A stretch of 62,279 nt of DNA from Comamonas aquatica NBRC 14918 (GTDB lineage Bacteria > Pseudomonadota > Gammaproteobacteria > Burkholderiales > Burkholderiaceae_C). A program made the translations under genes and the position numbers. Where the stretch lies: the NCBI RefSeq assembly GCF_000739875.1, contig NZ_BBJR01000050.1:1-62279 (forward strand), given 5' to 3'. How positions within the stretch are numbered: the stretch's first letter is position 1; each line of letters opens with the position of its first letter. Under the pieces are notes generated by a model. That model saw nothing but the letters and a program-made list of their open reading frames with translations. It made no database searches and was not told the DNA's origin. This document shows, in pieces, positions 28,996 to 38,803 of this stretch.

Positions 28996-30207
28996 TCAAT
29001 CGGCCCCCAGGCCGATGGGGTTGGGTTGGCGTTTTTCGGTGGCATGGCGCAGCAAGGCCGCGGTGCGGAACACGCCATGGGCAAACTTGCCGTAGGGCAG
29101 GGTGGCGAACAAGGCCATCACCGCGCCCAGGTGCAGGCACAGCAGCAGGGCCAGGGCGGGGGTGGCCCGGGCCCACCACAGCGCCAGGCCGCTGGTGGCC
29201 ACCAGGAACAGCAGGGCGATGAAGCCCAGGTCCATGGGTTTTTGCTGGGCATCGCCATGCAGCGGGTGGCGGCGGCGGTTCAGGCGCCACAGGCCGGCCG
29301 TGCCCAGGGCCAGCATCACGCCGCCCGTGCTACCCAGCAGCTTGGGCAGGCTGGGCAGGTCGTAGGGCGCGGCCCAGCCCAGCAGGTAGTGGTAGAGCGT
29401 GGCCACGCCGGTGGCGGCAAAGCACAGCAGGAAGCCGTAGAAGGTCAGGTGGTGGCAGCGGCGGCGCTGCAGGGTGTAGGCATCGTCCTCGTTGTGGCAG
29501 CCATCGCCGTGACCGCCATCCAGGTACTTCAGGCGCAGCACGTCGCCGGTGGCTTCGGCGGCTGCGGGCCGGCTGACGTCGGCGCCGCTGGTGGCGGGTT
29601 TGATGTCCTTCCAGAAGCGGCGCACGCCCATGGACAGCGCCAGCACCACGAACAGGAACACCGGCGCGAACAGGCTCACCAGCAGGTTGTGCGGGAACAG
29701 GTTGTAGAAATTGGCGCCCAGGTCGGCCCCCCACAGCGCGCCCAGGCCGCCACCTTGCAGCATGGCGCCCAGCACCAGGAACAGGCTCAGCGCGGCCACC
29801 AGGGCCAGCGACAGCGTCAGGCCGTTGCGCTGGTACAGCTGGCCCAGCGCCGGGGGCCAGGCGTAGTCGGCATAGGTCTGGCCACGCACCTCGGCCATGG
29901 CCTTGGGGATGTTGATGCCGAACTCGTGCGGCGGGGCGTACTGGCAGGCGTGCAGGCAGGCGCCGCAGTTGTGGCACAGGTTGGCCAGGTAGTTCACATC
30001 GGCCTTGCCAAACTCCAGGCGGCGTGTCATGGCTGGGAACACGGCGCAAAAGCCCTCGCAGTAGCGGCAGGCGTTGCAGATCTGCATGACGCGGGCTACT
30101 TCGTCTTCGGCCGCGCTCAGGGGCAGGATGGGAATGACCTTGCCGCTGTGGCCAGAGGCCAGGGCCTGGGCTTCCTGGCCCAGCGTTTCAAAGGATTGCA
30201 TGCTCAT
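28996..30207 (-). CDS. tcuB: Tricarballylate utilization protein TcuB
   Basis: A 403-residue TcuB/CitB-type protein. The N-terminal ferredoxin-like part has two cysteine clusters, [11 protein letters not shown] and [15 protein letters not shown], fit for iron-sulfur clusters. The C-terminal part has about six hydrophobic helices with several His, likely heme- or quinone-binding. In Salmonella TcuB re-oxidises the FADH2 of TcuA and passes electrons to the quinone pool. It starts six bases after tcuA ends, so they are one operon. Confidence 0.93.
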   Translation of the reverse strand: MSMQSFETLGQEAQALASGHSGKVIPILPLSAAEDEVARVMQICNACRYCEGFCAVFPAMTRRLEFGKADVNYLANLCHNCGACLHACQYAPPHEFGINIPKAMAEVRGQTYADYAWPPALGQLYQRNGLTLSLALVAALSLFLVLGAMLQGGGLGALWGADLGANFYNLFPHNLLVSLFAPVFLFVVLALSMGVRRFWKDIKPATSGADVSRPAAAEATGDVLRLKYLDGGHGDGCHNEDDAYTLQRRRCHHLTFYGFLLCFAATGVATLYHYLLGWAAPYDLPSLPKLLGSTGGVMLALGTAGLWRLNRRRHPLHGDAQQKPMDLGFIALLFLVATSGLALWWARATPALALLLCLHLGAVMALFATLPYGKFAHGVFRTAALLRHATEKRQPNPIGLGAD

Positions 30208-30213
30208 GGTGGC

Positions 30214-31638
30214 TTACACCTCGTCTTTCACGGCGCCGTGTTCGGCGCCTTTACCCGCAGCGGCCAGCGCCGCGTTGCGTCCGGCGATGCGGCCAAAGGC
30301 CGTGCCGATGGACATGCCCACGCCCGCGGTGTAGCCCTTGCCCAGCACGTTGCCGGCCATCATTTCGCCGGCCACAAACAGGTTGTGGCTGGGCTGGCCC
30401 GCAAAGCGCACGGCGGCGGAGTCATCGGTCTCAAGACCCAGGTAGGTGAAGGTCACGCCGGGGCGCAGGGCGTAGCCGTAGAACGGGCCGGTGTCGATGG
30501 GGCGGGCCCAGTGCGTCTTGGCGGGGGTCACGCCTTCGGTGTGGCAGTCATCCAGCGCCGTGTGGTCGAACTGGCCCACCTGGCAGGCGCTGTTGTAGGC
30601 GTTGAGCGTGCGCATGAAGGTGTCCACGTTCAGGCCCAGCTTTTGCGCCAGCTCGGGCAGGCTGTCAGCCTTGACGCCGGGGAATACGGGCGGCATGAAG
30701 CGCCCGATGGCCTTGCTGTCGATGATGGAGTAGGCAATCTGTCCGGGCTGCTGGGCCACCAGGCGACCCCAGATGGCGTAGCGCTTGGGCCAGAAGTCCT
30801 CGCCCTCGTCGTAGAAGCGCTCGGCCTCGCGGTTGACCACCACGCCCAGGGACACGCAGTCGATGCGGGTGCAGATGCCGCCGTCGTACAGCGGCGCGCG
30901 CGCGTCGATGGCCACCATGTGGGCCTGGGTGGGGTCGCCAATGCCGTCGACCTGGTGGTCCTCCAGCAGGTGCTTGAGCAGCACCCCCTTGTTGAAGGCG
31001 GTGCCACGGATGATGAAGTTGTCGGCCGGCCATTCGCCGCGCGCGTTCTGGCCCCAAGCCTCGCGCAGCCATTCGCGGTTCGATTCGAAGCCGCCGGCGG
31101 CCAGCACGCAGCTGCGGGCGGTGATGCGCTGGCCGTTCACATAGGCTGCTTTGAAGATGCCGTGGTCGATGTCGATGCGATCCACCGGCGACTCGTAGCG
31201 AATCTCCACACCCAGTGCCTCGGCACTGCGGTAGTAGGCGTTGACCAGTGCCTTGCCGCCGCCCATGAAGAAGGCATTGGTGCGGGCCACGTGCAGCGCA
31301 CCCGACAGTGGGGGTTGAAAGTGCACGCCGTGCTGGCGCATCCAGTGGCGGCAGGTGGAGGAGGCACGGATCACCATGCGCGCCAGGTGCTCGTTGGTGA
31401 TGCCCCCTGTCACCTTCAGCAGGTCTTGCCAGTATTCCTCTTCGGGGTAGGCCTCGACCAGCACATCCTGCGGCGCATCGTGCATGCAGCGCAGGTTGCG
31501 GGTGTGGGCGGAGTTGCCGCCGCGCCAGGCGCGCGGTGCGGACTCCAGCAGCAGCACGCGGGCACCTGCTTCGCGCGCCATTAGCGCGGCGCACAGGGCG
31601 GCATTGCCACCACCGATGACCAGAACATCGGTGTCCAT
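30214..31638 (-). CDS. tcuA: FAD-dependent tricarballylate dehydrogenase TcuA
   Basis: A 474-residue flavoprotein of the succinate dehydrogenase/fumarate reductase family that oxidises tricarballylate to cis-aconitate. The dinucleotide fold is VLVIGGGNAALCAALMAREA; the substrate-site region includes GGNSAHTRNLRC, and the C-terminal FAD motif is VAGEMMAGNVLGKGYTAGVG. The ATG at 31638 has a GGAGAGAG ribosome site just upstream. It sits between the likely regulator tcuR and tcuB on the same strand. Confidence 0.94.
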   Translation of the reverse strand: MDTDVLVIGGGNAALCAALMAREAGARVLLLESAPRAWRGGNSAHTRNLRCMHDAPQDVLVEAYPEEEYWQDLLKVTGGITNEHLARMVIRASSTCRHWMRQHGVHFQPPLSGALHVARTNAFFMGGGKALVNAYYRSAEALGVEIRYESPVDRIDIDHGIFKAAYVNGQRITARSCVLAAGGFESNREWLREAWGQNARGEWPADNFIIRGTAFNKGVLLKHLLEDHQVDGIGDPTQAHMVAIDARAPLYDGGICTRIDCVSLGVVVNREAERFYDEGEDFWPKRYAIWGRLVAQQPGQIAYSIIDSKAIGRFMPPVFPGVKADSLPELAQKLGLNVDTFMRTLNAYNSACQVGQFDHTALDDCHTEGVTPAKTHWARPIDTGPFYGYALRPGVTFTYLGLETDDSAAVRFAGQPSHNLFVAGEMMAGNVLGKGYTAGVGMSIGTAFGRIAGRNAALAAAGKGAEHGAVKDEV

Positions 31639-31728
31639 GAATCTCTCTCCTTGCAGTCTCACTCGTGGGGAAGATCGACTGTAGGGAGCGCGCCCGGCCC
31701 TGGGCAGGGGGTCCAGGGAATGGGGGTA

Positions 31729-32667
31729 TCAGTTTTTGTGATGGCTCAGCGTGGCGCCGGCCCAGGCGCCACTGGTCACCAGGTGCTCGGCGCAATCGCG
31801 CAGCACCACGCGGGCGGCCAGTGCGGCGGGCGACAGCTCATCCTCCGACAGACCGCACAGCATGGCCGGGCGGCGCACCTGGCCGTCCACGATCTCCGAC
31901 CACAGGAATTCGCCCTGCGTGGCGTGGTGCAGCTTGACGGCCGACCAGGGCTGTACCGTGGCGCCCATGCCGGCCATCACGGCCTCCATCAGCAGCGGCA
32001 GGCCGTCAATCTCCAGCGCCATGTTCAAGGGCAGGCCCGCATGCGCGAAGGCGGTGACGATGGCATTGCGCAGCCCGTGGCTGCCCGAGGGCAGGATCAG
32101 CGGCACGCCGCCCATCTGCGCCATGGTGGTGGTGGCCGTGTGCGGGCACACCGGGCGGCGCTTGGACTGGATCAGGTAGAGTTTCTCCTCCAGCAGCGGC
32201 TGCACGCTCCAGCGGCGGGCGCCCTGTGCATCGAACAGGATGGCCAGATCCAGCTGGCGCGCATTCAGCAGGCTGGTCAGGTGGCCCGACAGCGCCGACA
32301 CCATGTGCAGGCGCACCTCGGGGTAGCGCTGGCGCAGGGCCTGCATCAGCGGCAGGCCCAGCACCGAGGCAATCGTCGGTGACAGCCCGATGCTCACGGC
32401 CCCCGACAGCCGCGCCTGTTGCGCCGCGTGGATGGCCTGCTCGGCATGCCGCAGCGTCAGCTGGGCCTCGTGGAAAAAGGCCAGCCCGGCCTCGGTCGGG
32501 ACCGTGCCCTTGCTGGAGCGCTGCAGCAGGCGGGTGCTGAGTTCGCTCTCCAGGCGGCTGATTTGCTGGCTCAGGGCGGACTGCACCATGTCCAGGTCCA
32601 TGGCGGCGCGGCTCATGGAGCCCAGTTCCACCACACGCACGAAGTAGCGCAGTTGGCGCAGTTCCAT
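31729..32667 (-). CDS. tcuR: LysR-type regulator of tricarballylate use
   Basis: A 312-residue LysR-family regulator. The N-terminal winged HTH has MELRQLRYFVRVVELGSMSR and LSQQISRLESELSTRLLQR. The effector domain (about residues 90-295) should bind the tricarboxylate inducer. It lies 90 bases upstream of tcuA in the same direction, as in Salmonella, which supports the TcuR call over other LysR proteins. Its 130-base upstream region is shared with the divergent allA gene, which it might also influence. Confidence 0.85.
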   Translation of the reverse strand: MELRQLRYFVRVVELGSMSRAAMDLDMVQSALSQQISRLESELSTRLLQRSSKGTVPTEAGLAFFHEAQLTLRHAEQAIHAAQQARLSGAVSIGLSPTIASVLGLPLMQALRQRYPEVRLHMVSALSGHLTSLLNARQLDLAILFDAQGARRWSVQPLLEEKLYLIQSKRRPVCPHTATTTMAQMGGVPLILPSGSHGLRNAIVTAFAHAGLPLNMALEIDGLPLLMEAVMAGMGATVQPWSAVKLHHATQGEFLWSEIVDGQVRRPAMLCGLSEDELSPAALAARVVLRDCAEHLVTSGAWAGATLSHHKN

Positions 32668-32797
32668 ATGTGGCTCACAGTGAAGACAGAAAACGGGGGC
32701 GCGATGCCCCCGCACCAGCCGGCATGGTAGCGGCCCCGCAGGGGCGACGCCGTGCACGGCCCGCATGGCGTGGCATTGCACTTGCTTATCTGCGGGC

Positions 32798-33304
32798 ATG
32801 TCTGACCTGATCCTGACCCCCGAACCCCTGACGCCTGCGCGCTTTGCCCCTTTTGGCCAAGTGGTGGCCGTGCAGGGGCAATCGCCCGCGCTGCCCGCCT
32901 GGCCCATCAACGGTGGCAACGCCGTGCGGCATGAACTGCTGGCCGACCTGCAGCTGACGGCCGAGGGCGGCGTGCCCATGCTGGCGCTGTTCAGCGCCCA
33001 GGCGCGGCGGTTTCCGCTGGACGTGACCGAGCTGGAGCGCCATGCCCTGGGCAGCCAGACCTTTGTGCCACTGGGCACGCAGCGCTTTGTGGTCGTGGTG
33101 GCCCGCCCCGGGCCGGCCCCCCAGGCGGATGATCTGCAGGCCTTTATCACCGACGGCCGCCAGGGTGTGGTGCTGGCACCGGGGACCTGGCACCACACCC
33201 TGCTGGCGGTGGAGGGCGGAGATTTTGTGGTGGTGGAGCGGCGCGCGGCGGCGGTGGATTGCGAGGTCTGCTGCCTGGACCCAGGCGTGCAACTGCGACT
33301 CTAG
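32798..33304 (+). CDS. allA: Ureidoglycolate lyase
   Basis: A 168-residue AllA-family enzyme that splits ureidoglycolate into glyoxylate and urea, the end of the allantoin pathway. The signatures are LERHALGSQTFVPLG, FVVVVARPG and AFITDGRQGVVLAPGTWHH, the same block order as E. coli AllA. The ATG at 32798 is preferred over a GTG/ATG further upstream. It is divergent from tcuR, and the rest of an allantoin pathway is not adjacent. A hydantoinase/carbamoylase-family amidohydrolase and a racemase-family gene lie about 8 kb away and could belong with it (inference). Confidence 0.92.
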   Translation: MSDLILTPEPLTPARFAPFGQVVAVQGQSPALPAWPINGGNAVRHELLADLQLTAEGGVPMLALFSAQARRFPLDVTELERHALGSQTFVPLGTQRFVVVVARPGPAPQADDLQAFITDGRQGVVLAPGTWHHTLLAVEGGDFVVVERRAAAVDCEVCCLDPGVQLRL

Positions 33305-33320
33305 CGCCCCGGCTCCCATG

Positions 33321-33343
33321 AAAAAGCGCCCGCAGGGGGCGCT
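33321..33343 (-). terminator. Terminator after the small SPFH-partner gene
   Basis: A stem AGCGCCC / GGGCGCT with loop GCAGG. The A5 on the left makes a T5 tail on the minus strand, 18 bases after the stop codon. Confidence 0.8.
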
Positions 33344-33360
33344 GGTGGGGGCGGCGGTGC

Positions 33361-33651
33361 CTAGGGCTTGAAGTCCAAACCCTGCTGCACGGCATCGCGC
33401 ATGCGCTGGTCACGCTCGTCGCCGTGCATGGGCTTGCGGTTGCGGTCCTCGATCTGGGCGCCCGACTCACCAAACACCGGCGGGGGCGAGCGCGTGATCT
33501 CGCCTTTGGGCAGGTAGGAGGGCTGGGCCAGGAAGTACAGCAGCAACGCGGCGCAGGTGGCGGCGGCGATCCAGCGGTTTTTGCGCTTCCAGCTCAGACC
33601 GAAGCCGATGGCGGCGATCAAAAAGGGCAGGAGGTTGAGCAGCAGGATCAT
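33361..33651 (-). CDS. Small membrane protein next to SPFH gene
   Basis: A 96-residue protein with two hydrophobic segments (MILLLNLLPFLIAAIGFGL and WIAAATCAALLLYFLA) and a polar tail with PPPVFGESGAQIEDRNRK. No named family recognised. Its ATG overlaps the stop of the SPFH-domain gene by ATGA, so it is translationally coupled and may be a partner subunit of that membrane complex (inference). It is followed by a terminator. Confidence 0.75.
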   Translation of the reverse strand: MILLLNLLPFLIAAIGFGLSWKRKNRWIAAATCAALLLYFLAQPSYLPKGEITRSPPPVFGESGAQIEDRNRKPMHGDERDQRMRDAVQQGLDFKP

Positions 33652-34433
33652 TTGGCGATGCTCACCATGGGCACGCTGTCGCCCAGGGTGGTGGTGGGCA
33701 GCTGGCCGTTCCACTTCTCGATCCAGGCGCGGTCATTTTCCAGCTTGCGCAACTGCAGCACGCGGGCATCGACGGACTGGGCCAGCACCGATTGCGACAT
33801 GGCTTCGGTTTCGGCCTTTTCCTTGTCGATGGCGCGCTGCAGCCGGGCTTCCTGCAGTTCACGCTCCAGCTGGGCCTTGGAAATCGTCAACTGGGCCTCT
33901 TCCTTCTGGATGGCTTCCCGGCGCTCGGCCGCTGACTCCTGCGCGTCGGTGATGATCTTGGGGTATTTCAGGTTGGTGATGCCGACAAAGCGCACCGAGA
34001 ACGGCGTCAGCGACTCGATGGCCTTGCCCAGCTGCAGGCGCAGGTCGGCGTTGATCTTTTCATTGCTGGAGGCGATCTCGCTGATCGAGAGCTTGCTCAG
34101 GTACTCGCGCACCTCGGCCTGGATGATCTGGCTGGCATAGGTGCGGTACACCTGCTCGTTGGCAATCGTCGAGACATGCTCCGACATCTCGGTGGGGGCG
34201 ATCGCATTGAACAGCTCCGCCGTCTTCTTGGGGTTGATGCTCAGCGTCGCGCGGATGGTCACTTCCAGGTTTAGCTTGTCTTCGGGGATGAAGATGCTCA
34301 TGGCCTCCTGGTAGGCCTTGTCGGAGACATCCAGCAGCACCAGGCGGTCGCAGTAGGCCCAGCACTTGCCCAGCGGCCTGTGGGCGCAGCGCACGCCGGT
34401 GCCAGCCCATGACGAAACAGCCCATGACGCCAC
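33648..34433 (-). CDS. SPFH/prohibitin-like protein, 5' end probably lost
   Basis: The frame gives up to 261 residues. From LVLLDVSDKAYQEAMSIF onward it reads as an SPFH/Band 7 protein: a beta-rich part (LEVTIRATLSINPKKTAEL), then EVREYLSKLSISEIASSN and a long coiled coil (AAERREAIQKEEAQLTISKA). Relatives have a lipoprotein or membrane-anchor segment and ~50 more residues before this. Here the upstream frame has no ATG anchor; the only far start is a GTG inside a GC-rich hairpin (34431-34463), and the amidase gene ends 46 bases upstream. Either the start is internal (ATG of MSIFIPEDKLN) or the 5' end was deleted. Treat as possibly non-functional. Confidence 0.65.
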   Translation of the reverse strand: MASWAVSSWAGTGVRCAHRPLGKCWAYCDRLVLLDVSDKAYQEAMSIFIPEDKLNLEVTIRATLSINPKKTAELFNAIAPTEMSEHVSTIANEQVYRTYASQIIQAEVREYLSKLSISEIASSNEKINADLRLQLGKAIESLTPFSVRFVGITNLKYPKIITDAQESAAERREAIQKEEAQLTISKAQLERELQEARLQRAIDKEKAETEAMSQSVLAQSVDARVLQLRKLENDRAWIEKWNGQLPTTTLGDSVPMVSIAK

Positions 34434-34478
34434 AGCCCCGCGGCCATGGCCTGCGGGGCTGTGGTGCAGGGCGGGGCC

Positions 34479-35663
34479 TCAGGCTGTGGCGGCCAGCTGC
34501 TGCGCCATGGCGATCAGGCTGCGGTCGCTGCCGGCGGGGCCCAGCAGCGACAGGCCCAGTGGCGCCCCCTGGCGCCCGGCCAGGGGCAGCGAGATCTGCG
34601 GAAAGCCCGACAGCCCGGCGATGCACAGCATCTGCACGGCCTGGTTGCGGTAGTGCTCCAGCGCGGCCTCGTCGGTGCTGCGCAGCGGGGCGATGTCGGG
34701 CATGGAGGGCATGACCAGCACGCCGTCGTGGCCCAGCAACTGGCGCAGGTGGGCGCTGAAGCGGGTGCGGAAGGCCTGGGCCTGTTCGACCTGGGCGTCG
34801 GTGACATCCCGGGACCAGGCAAAGCGTTCCTTCACACCGGGGCCCAGCACGGGGGCGTAGCGTTCGATGAAGGCGCCGTCGGTCATCCAGGCTTCGCGGC
34901 CCTGGAGGTAGCGGAAGCTCCAGTACATGGCCTCGAAACTGTCCAGCGCCACGCTGGTGGGCGCGGCTTCGCCGTACACGGCCTGGACCTGGGCCCGCGC
35001 GCCGTCCCAGGCGGGCCGCACGTCGGCGGCGATCAGGCCCCAGACGTCGGTGGGAGCCAGCAGGCGCGGCCGGGCGGGCAGCGGGGCGGGGTCGGCACCC
35101 AGCAGCACGTCGCCGACGCGGGCGAAGGTGGTGGCGTCGCGGGCGAACCAGCCGCAGGTGTCATAGCTGTGGCACAGCGCCAGGGCCGATTGCAGGCTGA
35201 CGCGGCCGTGCGTGGGGCGGATGCCGTACAGGCCGCAGTGGCTGGCGGGCGCGCGCACCGAGCCACCGGTGTCGGTGCCCAGGGCAAAGTCGCACAGCCG
35301 GCTGGACACGGCCGAGGCCGAACCCGAGGACGAGCCGCCGGTGATGCGCTCCGGCGCCGCGCCGTTGAGCGGTGCGCCGAAGTGGGCGTTGTTGCCATTC
35401 ATGGAAAAGGCCAGTTCGTCGGTGACGGTCTTGCCGGCGAAGGCGGCACCGGCGTCCAGCAGCTTTTGCACGGTGGGCGCGGTGTGGGTCTTGGTGCCCG
35501 ACAGGGCCAGCACCAGCGGGTTGCCGCCGCCCGTGGGGTAGCCGGCCACGTCGAACAGGTCCTTGACGCCGAAGTACAGGCCGCTGAGCGGGCCGGTGCT
35601 GGCGTGGGGCACGGGCACGTCGGGATAGGGCACGAAGGCGTGGGCAGGATCGTTCAAGGGCAT
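34479..35663 (-). CDS. Amidase-signature family enzyme
   Basis: A 394-residue amidase-signature hydrolase. The Ser-cisSer-Lys triad is visible: the Lys in YFGVKDLFDVAG, the cis-Ser in ITGGSSSGSASAVSS and the nucleophile in LGTDTGGSVRAPA. The family hydrolyses C-N bonds of amides, including ureido compounds and peptides' terminal amides. The ATG at 35663 gives a compact family-like start. It lies downstream of a peptide-type ABC transporter on the same strand, separated by a degenerate family A repeat, so it probably acts on the imported substrate (inference). Confidence 0.9.
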   Translation of the reverse strand: MPLNDPAHAFVPYPDVPVPHASTGPLSGLYFGVKDLFDVAGYPTGGGNPLVLALSGTKTHTAPTVQKLLDAGAAFAGKTVTDELAFSMNGNNAHFGAPLNGAAPERITGGSSSGSASAVSSRLCDFALGTDTGGSVRAPASHCGLYGIRPTHGRVSLQSALALCHSYDTCGWFARDATTFARVGDVLLGADPAPLPARPRLLAPTDVWGLIAADVRPAWDGARAQVQAVYGEAAPTSVALDSFEAMYWSFRYLQGREAWMTDGAFIERYAPVLGPGVKERFAWSRDVTDAQVEQAQAFRTRFSAHLRQLLGHDGVLVMPSMPDIAPLRSTDEAALEHYRNQAVQMLCIAGLSGFPQISLPLAGRQGAPLGLSLLGPAGSDRSLIAMAQQLAATA

Positions 35664-35706
35664 GGCAGGCTTTCCAGAGGACAGGGATACAGACAACGAG
35701 CGCGTG

Positions 35707-35798
35707 AAAACAGGAGCGCATGGCGCGCGCCCATTCGGCATTTCTAGGCGAAAAGGCTTGGAAAGTGCCGTTGGATGAGCGCCAGCTGCTCTTTTTTT
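35707..35798. repeat. Degenerate family A repeat, copy 4
   Basis: Read on the minus strand it begins AAAAAAAGAGCAGCTGGCGC and ends ATGCGCTCCTGTTTT. The two ends can pair imperfectly, and a TTTC/GAAA pair lies inside. The layout (A-run, stem, inner stem, stem, CTCCTGTTTT) matches copy 3 at 44611-44701, but with many changes. Confidence 0.4.
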
Positions 35799-35821
35799 AT
35801 GCAGGGGCGCCACGCAGGCGT

Positions 35822-36826
35822 TCAGGCCGCCAGCGGTTGCGCAGCGGGCCGCGCGGCTTCGTCGGTGCGCACGCAGCGCGCCAGGTGGCCGGGGGCGATC
35901 TCCCGCGCGGCGGGCACGGCCTGCAGGCAGGCGTCGGTGGCCCAACGGCAGCGTGGGGCAAAGGCGCAGCCGGGGGGGATGGCGGTCAGGTCGGGTGGCG
36001 CACCGGGGATGGTCTGCAGCGGCTGGCCGCGCTCCATGGCGCCGTGCGAGCGGCTTTGCAGCAGGGCCATGGTGTAGGGGTGGCGCGGGTGGCGGATCAG
36101 CTGCTCGGCCGTGCCTTCCTCGACGATGCGCCCGGCGTACATCACGGCGATGCGGTCGGCCACCTCCACGGCGGCGCCGATGTCGTGCGTGACGAAGATG
36201 ATGCCCAGGCCCAGGTCGCGCTGCAGCTCGCGCAGCAGCAGCAGGATCTGGATCTGCACCGTGGCGTCCAGTGCGGTGGTGGGCTCGTCGGCCAGCAGCA
36301 CCTGCGGGTTGCAGGCCAGGGCCAGGGCGATCATGGCGCGCTGGCGCATGCCGCCCGACATTTCGTGCGGATAGGCCTTGAGGCGCTGCGCCGGGCTGGG
36401 GATGCTGACGCGCTCGAACAGCTGCAGCGCGCGCGCTTCGGCCTCGGCCTTGCTGGTCTGGGGTTCGTGGCGGCGGATGGCCTCGACGATCTGCGCGCCC
36501 ACGGGGTAGACGGGGTCCAGGGCCAGCAGCGGGTCCTGGAAGATCATGGCGCAGGTCTTGCCGCGAAAGCCGGGCAGCTCGCGCTCGCGCAGGGCCAGCA
36601 CATCGTGGCCGGCGACCTGCACCTGGCCTTGCATGGTGGTCTTGCGCTCGGGGTGCAGGCGCAGCAGGGTGCGCAGGGTGACGCTTTTGCCTGAGCCGGA
36701 CTCGCCGATCAGCGCCACGGCTTCGCCCGGGCGCACGGACAGGCTCACGCCGCTGACGGCCTGCACCGGTTTCTTGCCGCCGGTGAACTGGATGTTCAGG
36801 TCTTCGATCTGTACCAAGGGGGTCAT
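35822..36826 (-). CDS. ABC transporter ATPase, peptide/nickel type (DppD/OppD)
   Basis: A 334-residue ATP-binding subunit. Walker A is GESGSGKS, the signature is MSGGMRQR and Walker B is [11 protein letters not shown]. The C-terminal oligopeptide-type extension ends in the cysteine-bearing [18 protein letters not shown], which is typical of OppD/DppD. It pairs with the DppF-like ATPase directly upstream (15 bases) to power import through the two permeases. Confidence 0.94.
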   Translation of the reverse strand: MTPLVQIEDLNIQFTGGKKPVQAVSGVSLSVRPGEAVALIGESGSGKSVTLRTLLRLHPERKTTMQGQVQVAGHDVLALRERELPGFRGKTCAMIFQDPLLALDPVYPVGAQIVEAIRRHEPQTSKAEAEARALQLFERVSIPSPAQRLKAYPHEMSGGMRQRAMIALALACNPQVLLADEPTTALDATVQIQILLLLRELQRDLGLGIIFVTHDIGAAVEVADRIAVMYAGRIVEEGTAEQLIRHPRHPYTMALLQSRSHGAMERGQPLQTIPGAPPDLTAIPPGCAFAPRCRWATDACLQAVPAAREIAPGHLARCVRTDEAARPAAQPLAA

Positions 36827-36841
36827 GGTCGTCTCCGGGGG

Positions 36842-37876
36842 TCAAGCCGCCAGGGCGGGCTGATCGGCCGTGGCCAGGGGGTGGCCACTGCTGAATTCGT
36901 GCACCAGGCAGCGCGCGTGGTGGTGCAGCTGCACGTCCGAAATCGTGGGCACGCGCTCGGCGCACACCGCGGCGGCCTGCGGGCAGCGCGGGTGAAAGCG
37001 GCAGCCCGTGGGCGGGTTGATGGGGTTGGGCGGGTCGCCCGCCAGCGGCGCGCGCTGGGTGCGGTGGGCGGGGTCCATGGACGGCACGGACGACAGCAGC
37101 GCCTTGGTGTAGGGGTGGGCGGGCTGGGCGAACAGGCTGTCCGAAGGCCCGATCTCTGCCACCTGGCCCAGGTACATCACCATCACCCGGTCGCTGATGT
37201 AGTGCACCACGCCCAGGTCGTGGCTGATGAAGACATAAGTCAGGCCGAACTCGCGCTTGAGGTCAGACAGCAGGTTCAGCACCTGGGCCTCGACCGACTT
37301 GTCCAGGGCAGAGACGGCCTCGTCCAGGATCACCATGCGCGGCTGCAGCGCCAGGGCGCGGGCGATGTTGATGCGCTGGCGCTGGCCGCCGGACAGCTCG
37401 TGCGGGTAGCGTTCGGCGAAGCGGCTGGGGGCCAGGCCCACGCGGTCCATCAGGTGGTGGGTGCGGGCGATGGCTTCCTTTTTGGATACGCCGTGCACCT
37501 GGGGGCCGAAGGCGATGGAGTCCTCGATGGTCAGGCGCGGGTTCAGCGAGGCATAGCTGTCCTGGAACACCATCTGCACCTGGCGGCGGAATTCCTTGAG
37601 CGGCAGGTCGCGCGAACCCACGCTGCGGCCGTCGAAGATCAGCTCGCCTGCCGTGGGGTCCATCAGGTGCATCAGCAGGCGGGCCGTGGTGGATTTGCCG
37701 CAGCCGGATTCGCCGACCACGCCCAGGGTTTCGCCCTTGAGCACTTCGAAGTCCACGCCATCGACGGCGCGCACGGTGGCGCCGTTCTTCAGCGGAAAGT
37801 GCTTGGTCAGCCCACGGATGGTGAGCAGCGGCTGGGCGGGGCCGCCCACGTCGGGAAGGGTGGTGTGCAAGCGCAT
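36842..37876 (-). CDS. ABC transporter ATPase, peptide/nickel type (DppF/OppF)
   Basis: A 344-residue ATPase. Walker A is GESGCGKST, the signature LSGGQRQR and Walker [12 protein letters not shown] (an Ala where most relatives have Pro). The C-terminal region keeps the Cys motif [15 protein letters not shown], which in OppF/DppF can hold an iron-sulfur cluster. It starts three bases after the permease gene, as expected within one operon. Confidence 0.94.
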   Translation of the reverse strand: MRLHTTLPDVGGPAQPLLTIRGLTKHFPLKNGATVRAVDGVDFEVLKGETLGVVGESGCGKSTTARLLMHLMDPTAGELIFDGRSVGSRDLPLKEFRRQVQMVFQDSYASLNPRLTIEDSIAFGPQVHGVSKKEAIARTHHLMDRVGLAPSRFAERYPHELSGGQRQRINIARALALQPRMVILDEAVSALDKSVEAQVLNLLSDLKREFGLTYVFISHDLGVVHYISDRVMVMYLGQVAEIGPSDSLFAQPAHPYTKALLSSVPSMDPAHRTQRAPLAGDPPNPINPPTGCRFHPRCPQAAAVCAERVPTISDVQLHHHARCLVHEFSSGHPLATADQPALAA

Positions 37877-37879
37877 GGT

Positions 37880-38782
37880 TTACCCCTTGTTGTCCATGGC
37901 CGAACGCAGGCCGTCCGACAGCAGGTTGAACGAGATCGAGGTGATGAAGATCATCACGCCGGGCAGGGCGGCCACCCAGGGCTGGGTGTAGATGGCGGTG
38001 CGCAGGGTGTTGAGCATCAGGCCCCATTCCGGCTCGGGTGGCTTGACGCCCAGGCCCAGGAAGGACAGGCCCGAGGCCAGGATCATGGACACCGCGATCA
38101 GGCTGGTGGCGTAGACAAAGATGGGCCCCAGCACATTGCCCAGCACGTGCACGCGCACGATGGTGAAGGCGCTGGCGCCGGTGGCACGCGCCGCTTCCAC
38201 ATAGTCGCGGTTGCGCGCCTGGGCGGTCACGCTTTCGGCCACGCGGGCGATCTGCGGGATGAAGACAATGGTCAGCGACACCAGGGAGTTGACGATGCCC
38301 GCGCCCAGGGCGCCCGACAGGGCGATGGCCAGCAGCACCGAGGGGAAGGCGTAGAACACGTCGATGGTGCGCATGATCACGGTGTTGGTGCGCCCGCCGG
38401 CGTAGCCGGCCAGGATGCCGATGCCGGTGCCGATCACAAAGGCCATTAGCACGGGCGTGATGCCCATGAACAGCGACAACCGCGCGCCCACCATCAGGCG
38501 CGACAGCAGGTCGCGCCCCAGCTCGTCGCTGCCCAGGGGCAGGCTTTCGGTGCCGATGGGTTTGAGGCGCTTGATGATGGACGTGGCATAGGGGTCGGCC
38601 GGGGCCAGCCAGGGGGCCAGCAGGGCCATCAGAATCAGCAGGGCCACCACGGCGGCGGCGCCCATGGCCACGGGGTCGCGCGCCAGGCGCTGCAGCACCG
38701 AGGCCCAGTAGCCGCGCGAACGGTGCTCCGGCAGCGGCTGGACCGCGGCGGCCGCATCGGGGGAGAGGGACAGGCTGGACAT
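37880..38782 (-). CDS. ABC transporter permease, DppC type
   Basis: A 300-residue inner-membrane permease with about six helices. An N-terminal cytoplasmic segment comes first, then [20 protein letters not shown] and the EAA loop around [15 protein letters not shown], which contacts the ATPases. I chose the ATG at 38782, with AAGGAG ten bases upstream; a TTG at 38800 is an alternative. Confidence 0.94.
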   Translation of the reverse strand: MSSLSLSPDAAAAVQPLPEHRSRGYWASVLQRLARDPVAMGAAAVVALLILMALLAPWLAPADPYATSIIKRLKPIGTESLPLGSDELGRDLLSRLMVGARLSLFMGITPVLMAFVIGTGIGILAGYAGGRTNTVIMRTIDVFYAFPSVLLAIALSGALGAGIVNSLVSLTIVFIPQIARVAESVTAQARNRDYVEAARATGASAFTIVRVHVLGNVLGPIFVYATSLIAVSMILASGLSFLGLGVKPPEPEWGLMLNTLRTAIYTQPWVAALPGVMIFITSISFNLLSDGLRSAMDNKG

Positions 38783-38803
38783 GGAGAGGGGCTCCTTCAA
38801 GGG

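Noticed and set aside
28933..31584. An 883-codon plus-strand open frame over tcuA and tcuB
   Set aside because: A shadow of the tcu genes; composition is Ala/Gly/His/Gln-rich and no motif is seen.
34431..34463. A GC-rich hairpin after the amidase gene as a rho-independent terminator
   Set aside because: The stem is strong (CACAGCCCCGC/GCGGGGCTGTG) but no T-run follows on the minus strand, so it is reported only as a hairpin.
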